DNA of 31,127 nucleotides from 2-02-FULL-45-10 sp046590235 (lineage in GTDB: Bacteria; Patescibacteriota; Patescibacteriia; Magasanikbacterales; GWA2-37-8). This document shows, one piece after another, positions 1-6,002 of this stretch (position 1 is the first letter of the stretch; every line of letters starts with the position of its first letter). The DNA is taken from NCBI GenBank assembly GCA_046590235.1, contig JBKJTY010000038.1, positions 1 to 31,127 on the forward strand, written 5' to 3'. The notes beneath the pieces were generated by a model. That model was not told where the DNA came from. It was given only the letters and a program-made list of their open reading frames with translations, and searched no databases. Made by a program: the position numbers and the translations under genes.

Positions 1-1740
1 GAATTGTCCTTTTTGGAGGAGTGGTGACAACGCAAAAGGCTTGGTTATTGTACAGTTTTTAGCCATATCAGTCAACTTTCCGAGGTGAAGATAGAGCTTC
101 TCGATTTCCGTCTTACTTTTGGCTTCAGACATGCCGCCAATGAAGATTTTTAGTAAATATTGGTAGGGCGGGTACTTAAAAACCTTACGGTCAAAAAGTT
201 CTATCTCGTAGAACTTGTCCGGTTGGTAGAGGGAAGTAAAAACTGAATGCTCCGGATGGGTAGTTTGAATAAATAACTCCGCAGTATCAGGGAGGAGGTA
301 GTTGGCATCACGCATTTCGTTCCATAGGCGTTCAGCAAGACGGTATTCAGGGATAAATAACGGCGTGTCGGCGTCGACAAAGACCATGGTTTGGATTTTG
401 TCCCACGGGATAGAACTCCAGGCATAATGGGTGCCGACATAGATAGCATCACCTTCAGGGATTTTCTGTTCCTCTTTGTCTTGGTCAATGGTTATGATTG
501 GGCGTTTCTCATTCGGCAAAACTTTCGCGAGTTGTCCTGCAATCGCATCCGTACCAGCTCCAAAGAGTGCAATATTCATACCTTTACATTTTTCGCAGGA
601 GAGAATCATTTTTTGTCCGTAGCCACAATGGTGACACATGAGAGATTGGGTGTGGTGGTGATAGGTGAGAGAGCGGGTGCAGCGAGGGCAGACGAGGACA
701 TTGCCGCAATCACGACAGCTCACATGGCTCATGGTGCCTCGGCGGTGACAGAATAAAAAGATTGATCCCCGTTGTTGCTGTATGGCTTCGAGAACATCAG
801 TACTTATGTGCATGTAATTTCCGCCACGTCGTTCATCGCGCACATTGCGGATGTGAAATTTCTTGGTGTCAGTGGTTGGAAGTAAGGTCGTCGCTGTTTC
901 GTAGACGTTATGTTTAGCAAAATAATAACTTTCCACCGATGGGGTGTGGGCAATGAGATGAACTGCCGCCCCATGATACTTCGCCAAGAGGAATGCCCCT
1001 TCACGAGCGTGAAAACGTGGAGCCATGTCCCAGCTCTTGTGACTGTCGTTTCCCTCGTTATCAATAATAATAGTTGTTAAATCAAAGTAAGGGAGAAATA
1101 ATGCGCTCCGAGTGCCGATGATAATTGTCTTTTCACCGCGCCAGACCTGTACCCAAGCCTCGAATGATTCTTTGACACTAAGGCTGCTCGCAATAGTAAC
1201 ACAATGTTTTTGCAGTGCTTCCGGTAATAATTTTTTAACCCGTTCAATTTCGTGTACTTCGGCCACGATAATAGCCGTCTGTTGTTTTGGGTTAATAATT
1301 TTTTCTAAATAGGCCTTTTTTTCTGTAACAGTACCATAGGAAAAAAGAACCGGTTTTTGAATGGTACGAATTGGAGCGTGGGGTAGGGTCGGAGCCTCGA
1401 GTGATCTTAGTTTTCTTTTTTGTAATGGGAGTAAGTTGTTTTTTAAGAGAAAGCCGAGTGAAGTATGGTAAAGCTCACTCATATCGATCAAAAAGGCAAT
1501 TTGGTTCTCACTAAGGATGGGCGCTTCGTTTACGATCGTTGTCAGGCTCTTTAATCTAGTTGGGTCAATGTCTGCTTTTTCAGCTAACTTAAAAACTACA
1601 CCAAATTCTTCTTTGGAGCGAAGTGGGATCGTCACGAGTTGGCCGGGCTTGATAGTCTTCTCTAATTCCGCTGGAACGAGATAATCAAACATGGCTAACC
1701 GGAGGGTCCCTCGCTTAGCTGGAATTATATGGGCGATCAT
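1..1740 (-). CDS. priA: PriA-like primosomal protein N', ATPase motifs degenerate (3' part beyond the window)
   Basis: PriA recognises stalled forks and reloads the replisome. The 580 codons seen start at ATG 1738-1740 and stay open to base 1; E. coli PriA has about 730 residues. Family features are the N-terminal DNA-binding domain (about 1-100), the IIIGTRSALF segment (about 206-215), the PRFHARE segment (241-247), and eight zinc-binding cysteines at 342, 345, 351, 354, 369, 372, 382 and 385, with the same spacing as in E. coli PriA. The helicase motifs are lost: the Walker A position reads SYGTVTEK (134-141) instead of GVTGSGKT, DEEH reads DNEG (227-230), and the QxxGRAGR motif is unrecognisable near 474-482. 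It is therefore probably a structural loader without helicase activity, as reported for actinobacterial PriA. It is the last gene seen of a three-gene minus-strand run, 12 bp after the MEMO-like gene. The identity is firm; loss of ATPase activity is inferred from the motifs. Confidence 0.88.
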   Translation of the reverse strand, partial: MIAHIIPAKRGTLRLAMFDYLVPAELEKTIKPGQLVTIPLRSKEEFGVVFKLAEKADIDPTRLKSLTTIVNEAPILSENQIAFLIDMSELYHTSLGFLLKNNLLPLQKRKLRSLEAPTLPHAPIRTIQKPVLFSYGTVTEKKAYLEKIINPKQQTAIIVAEVHEIERVKKLLPEALQKHCVTIASSLSVKESFEAWVQVWRGEKTIIIGTRSALFLPYFDLTTIIIDNEGNDSHKSWDMAPRFHAREGAFLLAKYHGAAVHLIAHTPSVESYYFAKHNVYETATTLLPTTDTKKFHIRNVRDERRGGNYMHISTDVLEAIQQQRGSIFLFCHRRGTMSHVSCRDCGNVLVCPRCTRSLTYHHHTQSLMCHHCGYGQKMILSCEKCKGMNIALFGAGTDAIAGQLAKVLPNEKRPIITIDQDKEEQKIPEGDAIYVGTHYAWSSIPWDKIQTMVFVDADTPLFIPEYRLAERLWNEMRDANYLLPDTAELFIQTTHPEHSVFTSLYQPDKFYEIELFDRKVFKYPPYQYLLKIFIGGMSEAKSKTEIEKLYLHLGKLTDMAKNCTITKPFALSPLLQKGQF

Positions 1741-1752
1741 AGCCCTAATAGA

Positions 1753-2544
1753 TTAGAGGACAAAATTAGCAGTAAGATGACCAACGCCGAACGGTCCTTC
1801 GTAAGCGTAGGATTCGTAAGAGTAATTGACGTCGCGAAGGATCCCCATGAGAATGAGGAAGCTGCGGAAGCCGCATTCAGCAGCATCGTTTAAGTTACTA
1901 TCAGCAAGCTGGAGTAATCCGGCAGTGTTGCGGCTCGCTAATAATTCTTGGATTTTAGCGTCGAATTCTGGTCCTTTGGCATTGTAGCCAGCAGGTGCGT
2001 TAGTCGTCAGGGCATGAGAAAGATCGCCGGATGCGATTACCGCAATGCGACGATTAGTTTTCATGATTTGTTCTTTGATAACATAACCAAAATCCAAATG
2101 CGTTTTAGCATCAAGGTTGGAAAATCCAATTGGCATGATTGGCATGTTCGGCATGTGCGCTGCTAAATAGATGAGGGGAACAGCAACACCGTGATCAATC
2201 ATCTGATTGCTAATAAGGATCGTTTTAAGACCACTTTCGTGACTTGCTTGGCGAATACGGTAAGGGAGGTGCGTTTCACCTTTAAACGGAAGTTTGGTAC
2301 TAAGATCGCCGAACTCTTTTAAGTCAGTAATATAATGATCACAAAAGTTAACCGTGAACGCATCAGGGACAATCGTGCCGTGCGGTGAGATGATTAGAAT
2401 CATGTCCGGGTGGGCGGCATAAAGTTCTTCTTCCAAACGCTCGAGCGCCTTTTTTGTTTTTTCAAGTTTTGCTAAATTTGTTTTGCCAATCGCCGGCACC
2501 AAAAGTGGTGTGTGGGGAGTAATGGCAGCAAAGACCAAGGACAT
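1753..2544 (-). CDS. MEMO / LigB-family protein (AmmeMemoRadiSam system protein B-like)
   Basis: The 263-residue protein has the fold signature of the MEMO/LigB family (class III extradiol dioxygenase subunit B-like). Four conserved histidine motifs are visible: TPHTP (H11), ISPHG (H55), MIDHG (H118) and SGDLSH (H177), followed by a GPFGVGHL segment near the C-terminus. In LigB such histidines bind a metal; in bacterial and archaeal MEMO homologues the substrate is unknown, and they are often encoded near AMMECR1 and radical-SAM genes. Neither partner is visible here. The gene lies 10 bp after the carboxypeptidase gene and 12 bp before priA, so the three are probably co-transcribed. Family membership is clear; a biochemical function cannot be given. 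Confidence 0.85.
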   Translation of the reverse strand: MSLVFAAITPHTPLLVPAIGKTNLAKLEKTKKALERLEEELYAAHPDMILIISPHGTIVPDAFTVNFCDHYITDLKEFGDLSTKLPFKGETHLPYRIRQASHESGLKTILISNQMIDHGVAVPLIYLAAHMPNMPIMPIGFSNLDAKTHLDFGYVIKEQIMKTNRRIAVIASGDLSHALTTNAPAGYNAKGPEFDAKIQELLASRNTAGLLQLADSNLNDAAECGFRSFLILMGILRDVNYSYESYAYEGPFGVGHLTANFVL

Positions 2545-2554
2545 AGTTTACGAA

Positions 2555-4774
2555 TTATTGGCTAGGTAATTTGGTAGTGGAAATCCATTCGGCAATTTTG
2601 TGCGGTTCTTCAAAGCGTTTCGCGTAATCAGGGTTGCCGAGGGAGACGATGATGTATTGTTTTTTTGTTTTCTTTACTTCAATCAGCATGACGAGCGATC
2701 CTTGTGCTTCGGTGGTGTAGCCAGTTTTGGTGGCAAGGATTTTATAACTGCGTTTTGCTAAAGGAACGTTTTTAATGATTTGGTTACTGTTTACCAAGAG
2801 TTGTGATTCAGTTTTTTTCTTAGCGTTTACCTTTTTAAAGCTAAAGGTTGATTGTGCTAAGGCGTCTATGAGTGTTTTATCACTTGCTACTTTGGTAAAG
2901 ATTTTTAGTAGATCTCTGCTTGTTGATTTATTATTAGCGCTCAAACCGGTAACGTCATGGATAGTGGTATTGTCCGCACCCCATTCATCTAAGCGGTGGT
3001 TAATTTTATTTACCAATGAACTTTCATCTAGTTTAGTACTTTGCGCGACCATCTTCGCGGCGTTATTATCCGAGGAGACGAACATGGCGTATAGCAAGTT
3101 TTTGTTGGTAATGATATCGCCATCTTTGAAGCCGAGCGGATTAGTGCCAGAGTCGTGTTTCGCTTTGTTGTAGACGGTTGTTTTTGTTCCGATAAAGCCT
3201 TGGTGTGTAGCTTCATAACCAACCAGTAGTTTGGTTAGGGAGGCAACGGAGCGTCTGGTATCAACATTTTTCCCAGATAAGATGCGTCCGGATGGGTATT
3301 CTGCCACCAGGTAGCTCGCTAATTTATTTTTAGCGTATACATCTGGAATTGCCGCCGCACTATCGCCTAAGAATTTATCTTTAGATGAGAGTAGGGAAGC
3401 GTTCATGAAGAGCGGATCACCACTCGGGATATTGAGGAGGGTGAGTGGTTCAACCGCTACGACGTTAGCTCGTTTATACCCGAGGGCAATAAAGGTGTCA
3501 TCGTCAGCAATCGGACGTTTTTTACCAAGGTCGATAACATACGTCTGAAGACTAGCTGTATCTTTGAGGAGCGTACCATCTTTAAAGACAATCGGCAAAT
3601 CTGCCACCGGGAATTCGTTGAGTTCTTTAGCCTTATGTTTTTCGATGGCGAGATCCTTGTAGTTGATTGCAATAATGCTTTTATCCGTAATTGGATAAAA
3701 GACATTGTCCTTTAAAAGGTAGTGAGCATTTTTTAAATCAGTAATTTGGTAAATCACACCTTGTGGAGCGACAGAGGCGGTGGTGATTATGCTGCCGATT
3801 TTGTACCCGACAATTTCATTGTCGTTAATGTCCATTATTTCATCTGGGTTATAACCAATTTTTAAGACCACCTCATTGGAAGCAAAGGGGCGAAGAGTGT
3901 CGTTATCTAATAAGTAGGTTTGTGAAGGGGTGCGGAGGATTGAATAGTTAGGGAAGGAGATTTCGGGACCAATTTGGTAATTACTTAAATCAATCTCGGC
4001 AACTTTGAGAGCATTTTTAGGATCTGCACGAGTGATAAGCGCGGTCATGTTTTTAAAACGACGTCGTTTACCCTCAAGGATAATCCAGTGATCGTTAGTT
4101 GTAGCTGAGACAAGGAGAGTGCCATTTGGATAAACTTGTGCAAACCAGGTATCCCAAATACGCCAGAAGTTGCGGTTGCCGTGAAGGTGGGGAGTGTAGG
4201 TATATAAGAAGGCGGTTGCCCAGCTACCTGGAATGACTTGTGTGTTGTCGATAATAGTCGCTACGTCCTTCTTTTTGATATAACTCTTTTCAAGATTTTG
4301 GAAATACCAGCGCATAATACCAGCGGCATTATCCACCTGTTTACCAAAACCTTTAAATTTTTGAATTTTAGGATCGTCCATACTGCAGCTGTCGCAGACA
4401 GAGTAACCTGCTGCCCAGTCGAGTTGTTTTTGGCTTGGTGTATCGTCAGTAACGAGACTTTGTTCTTTTTGGAGAGTTACCAGAATGTATTTAGGGTTAA
4501 TCTGGTATCGTTGCGCTGCTTCATAAATAATATCAGCCGCCATCATTGGAGTGCCACTGGCGTTGGTTGATTGGAAATTGCGAAGGAAACTACCACGTCC
4601 ATTTAAAAATTGTTGAATATCATTTCTGGTCCAGCTTGTGTAGTCGACTAATTCTGGGTCAGACAAAATAAAAGCGGGATTAAAATCCGCTTGCGCAATT
4701 GAACAGAGAGGAAACAGTGTAGCTGACAGGAAAACAGCTGAAACAATGAGTTTTTTTGGGAAAAAAGGTAACAT
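2555..4774 (-). CDS. D-Ala-D-Ala carboxypeptidase (peptidase S11) with N-terminal hydrolase-like domain and repeats
   Basis: This exported enzyme trims the terminal D-Ala of peptidoglycan stem peptides. Residues 1-29 form a signal peptide ending AQA. Residues about 70-215 resemble a lysozyme/glucosaminidase-type domain, with E104 in QKEQSL as the candidate acid. Residues about 216-460 hold about four repeats of 50-70 residues of the type 'G-T-L-hydrophobic ... Y-x-I/L ... K-R-P-I/F ... LGY', probably a beta-rich module that binds wall or surface material. Residues about 475-739 are the S11 domain with SLTK (S512, K515), SDN (S568-N570) and KTG (683-685), all intact. At 739 residues it is far longer than ordinary DacA (about 400), and no clear C-terminal amphipathic anchor is seen. 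It is first in an operon with the MEMO-like gene and priA. The S11 call is firm; the N-terminal activity is inferred. Confidence 0.9.
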   Translation of the reverse strand: MLPFFPKKLIVSAVFLSATLFPLCSIAQADFNPAFILSDPELVDYTSWTRNDIQQFLNGRGSFLRNFQSTNASGTPMMAADIIYEAAQRYQINPKYILVTLQKEQSLVTDDTPSQKQLDWAAGYSVCDSCSMDDPKIQKFKGFGKQVDNAAGIMRWYFQNLEKSYIKKKDVATIIDNTQVIPGSWATAFLYTYTPHLHGNRNFWRIWDTWFAQVYPNGTLLVSATTNDHWIILEGKRRRFKNMTALITRADPKNALKVAEIDLSNYQIGPEISFPNYSILRTPSQTYLLDNDTLRPFASNEVVLKIGYNPDEIMDINDNEIVGYKIGSIITTASVAPQGVIYQITDLKNAHYLLKDNVFYPITDKSIIAINYKDLAIEKHKAKELNEFPVADLPIVFKDGTLLKDTASLQTYVIDLGKKRPIADDDTFIALGYKRANVVAVEPLTLLNIPSGDPLFMNASLLSSKDKFLGDSAAAIPDVYAKNKLASYLVAEYPSGRILSGKNVDTRRSVASLTKLLVGYEATHQGFIGTKTTVYNKAKHDSGTNPLGFKDGDIITNKNLLYAMFVSSDNNAAKMVAQSTKLDESSLVNKINHRLDEWGADNTTIHDVTGLSANNKSTSRDLLKIFTKVASDKTLIDALAQSTFSFKKVNAKKKTESQLLVNSNQIIKNVPLAKRSYKILATKTGYTTEAQGSLVMLIEVKKTKKQYIIVSLGNPDYAKRFEEPHKIAEWISTTKLPSQ

Positions 4775-4785
4775 ACGTGCTTACA

Positions 4786-4814
4786 AGTATAGCACTTCCT
4801 ATAACCTTTGACAA
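4786..4814 (-). promoter_or_regulatory. Promoter of the carboxypeptidase-MEMO-priA operon
   Basis: On the minus strand TTGTCA (4814-4809), a 17-nt spacer and TATACT (4791-4786) are preceded by an extended -10 TG (TGCTATACT). The ATG begins only 11 nt after the -10 box, so the leader is about 4 nt. The -35 box overlaps the divergent promoter's TTGACA. Confidence 0.72.
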
Positions 4815-4836
4815 AGCGTCTTTTTTGTGTCATTAT
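4808..4836 (+). promoter_or_regulatory. Promoter of the 95-residue orphan gene
   Basis: TTGACA (4808-4813), a 17-nt spacer and CATTAT (4831-4836) precede the gene at 4892. The predicted leader is about 50 nt and carries AGGAGG at 4882-4887, five bases before the ATG. Its -35 box shares five bases with the -35 box of the divergent operon. Confidence 0.65.
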
Positions 4837-4891
4837 TTCCTATATATAAACTATTTTCCAACCTAGCCTTAACGGCAATTCAGGAGGTTAA

Positions 4892-5179
4892 ATGGCAGTA
4901 TACACAGCATTACTTTTGCGTAACCCACTGCATGGTTCGCCTGTAGTTAAGATAGTGGGTAGTGAATGCACTATCATGCAGGCAAGAGATTACGCGACGA
5001 CCTACTTTCGTGAATATGATTTTGTGTCGTCCGTCTGTCTTCGCTTGAATGATGGTAAGGTGGAGCAATCACTTCTCAACGGAGTGATGCTGCTTGCTCC
5101 GGATGATCCCTTGGGTCCGCGGAGTGTGCTCGCAGAATTTTTTGGGAGAATCATTCAGGAATTCGAGCGAAAGAAGTAA
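4892..5179 (+). CDS. Hypothetical 95-residue protein
   Basis: A small soluble protein that I do not recognise. Its start is fixed by a textbook AGGAGG at 4882-4887, and it has its own TTGACA promoter and a strong terminator downstream (5242-5281), so it is a monocistronic unit. The sequence mixes a hydrophobic strand-like N-terminus (MAVYTALLLRN), a central CLRLNDGKVEQ segment and a C-terminal amphipathic helix ending EFERKK. There is no signal peptide or membrane helix. Two cysteines (C26, C49) are present but form no metal motif. The combination of strong promoter, strong ribosome site and terminator argues that it is a genuinely expressed gene. No function can be assigned. Confidence 0.7.
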   Translation: MAVYTALLLRNPLHGSPVVKIVGSECTIMQARDYATTYFREYDFVSSVCLRLNDGKVEQSLLNGVMLLAPDDPLGPRSVLAEFFGRIIQEFERKK

Positions 5180-5192
5180 GTTGGAACGCGGG

Positions 5193-5240
5193 TTGCCAGG
5201 CGTACTGGCAAAACGGCCGAGGGACACAGAACCTTCGGCC
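5193..5240 (+). other. Two tandem hairpins in the 3' region of the orphan transcript
   Basis: TTGCCAG (5193-5199) pairs with CTGGCAA (5205-5211) around a 5-nt loop. Three bases later GGCCGAGGG (5215-5223) pairs with CCTTCGGCC (5232-5240) around an 8-nt loop, with one G-U pair. Both lie between the stop codon at 5179 and the terminator at 5242, so they belong to the 3' untranslated region. They could protect the mRNA end or form a small RNA; this is inference. Beyond the terminator up to 5385 I see only a weak CCCCT/AGGGG hairpin (5305-5325). Confidence 0.5.
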
Positions 5241-5241
5241 A

Positions 5242-5281
5242 ACATTAAAAAAGACCCACTTACATGGGTCTTTTTTAATGT
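5242..5281. terminator. Intrinsic terminator, 17-bp perfect stem
   Basis: Bases 5242-5258 pair perfectly with 5265-5281 around the loop CTTACA; the core is AAGACCCA/TGGGTCTT, flanked by A6 and T6 tracts. It ends the 95-residue gene's transcript and would also work in the other direction. Confidence 0.85.
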
Positions 5282-5385
5282 ATTAAAGGCATCTTCCTCC
5301 CGAACCCCTGGCCTCCTCGGAGGGGATTTATTGTATTTGCGAGTAATTTTAATAGTTAAAATTAGCCATTTTATGCTTAACAGCC

Positions 5386-5414
5386 TTGACAAATTAGCTT
5401 TTTTTATCTATACT
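5386..5414 (+). promoter_or_regulatory. Promoter of the 129-residue membrane protein gene
   Basis: TTGACA (5386-5391), a 17-nt spacer and TATACT (5409-5414) precede the ATG at 5489, giving a leader of about 68 nt. GGAGGA at 5480-5485 is the Shine-Dalgarno. Confidence 0.75.
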
Positions 5415-5488
5415 TCGGTGTTGTTCTTTTTGATCGAAATTTACCCTTTTGCTACGGTGGATCCGCGGCGTGCTAAATTGGAGGAATC

Positions 5489-5878
5489 ATGCGTTGGATT
5501 ATTGATGAAGTAAAGAGAATTCTCGGTAGTGGGCCTGTAGAAGTTGTTCCTCTGGCTTTTATCCTGGTTTTAATCCTAGTATTCCTAATGGTGCTCATTT
5601 GGGTTCTGTGGGGAATGTACCTTGTTCTCGACCTTTGGTGTTTACCAGAAAAGTCGGTCATGGGCAAGGTTTTGTGGAGGAACTTTTCTCCGCGAACATC
5701 TCATGATTCTGCTCAGTGGCACATTGGAGTCGAAGTGCTCGATACTAATAAAACTTTGGCAGTTACTGAATCAGTATTTCATTATGCTGCTGAAGGGCAA
5801 AGCGTCGAGGTGTTTTATTGTTATGGTCGGATAAGTGGTAAACGGTACATCAAGTACGCCACTGAACCTTCCAAGTAG
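5489..5878 (+). CDS. Hypothetical 129-residue membrane-anchored protein
   Basis: Residues about 18-48 are strongly hydrophobic (VVPLAFILVLILVFLMVLIW onward), one long or two short membrane segments. A soluble C-terminal part of about 80 residues follows, with a strand-rich look (HIGVEVLD, SVEVFYCYGRISGKRYIKYA). There is no signal-peptidase site, so the protein is probably anchored by its N-terminus. I do not recognise the family. The start is set by GGAGGA at 5480-5485, and the gene has its own consensus promoter. Two hairpins follow, the second an intrinsic terminator shared with clpB. The gene lies next to another orphan of the same design (4892-5179); whether the two work together is unknown. 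Confidence 0.7.
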   Translation: MRWIIDEVKRILGSGPVEVVPLAFILVLILVFLMVLIWVLWGMYLVLDLWCLPEKSVMGKVLWRNFSPRTSHDSAQWHIGVEVLDTNKTLAVTESVFHYAAEGQSVEVFYCYGRISGKRYIKYATEPSK

Positions 5879-5898
5879 TAGAATGAGCAAGGGGTGCT

Positions 5899-5959
5899 TC
5901 TATCAGACTACCTACTCGTTAGCTCTTAAATGAAGAGGGTTGACGAGTAGTCTGATAGA
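5899..5959. repeat. Long imperfect inverted repeat before the terminator
   Basis: TCTATCAGACTA (5899-5910) pairs with TAGTCTGATAGA (5948-5959), and CTCGT (5915-5919) pairs with ACGAG (5943-5947). The left arm carries a 4-nt bulge (CCTA, a local duplication of CTA) and the loop is 23 nt. In RNA it would stack directly on the terminator hairpin at 5959. Confidence 0.65.
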
Positions 5960-5995
5960 AAATCAAAAGCAGCCATAGTGGCTGCTTTTGATTTT
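5959..5995. terminator. Bidirectional terminator between the orphan gene and clpB
   Basis: A perfect 17-bp stem (5959-5975 with 5979-5995) has the loop TAG and the core AGCAGCCA/TGGCTGCT, with A-rich and T-rich flanks on both sides. It sits between the convergent genes at 5878 and 6003. Confidence 0.88.
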
Positions 5996-6002
5996 ATAAG
6001 AT

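Noticed and set aside
391..756. Plus-strand reading frame opposite priA
   Set aside because: It is antisense to the zinc-binding and helicase-like part of priA, has no ribosome site and no recognisable protein; the minus-strand frame is open for 580 codons and matches a family.
5094..5513. 139-codon plus-strand frame bridging the two orphan genes
   Set aside because: It runs through two hairpins, a strong terminator and a promoter, and overlaps both better-supported genes in other frames.
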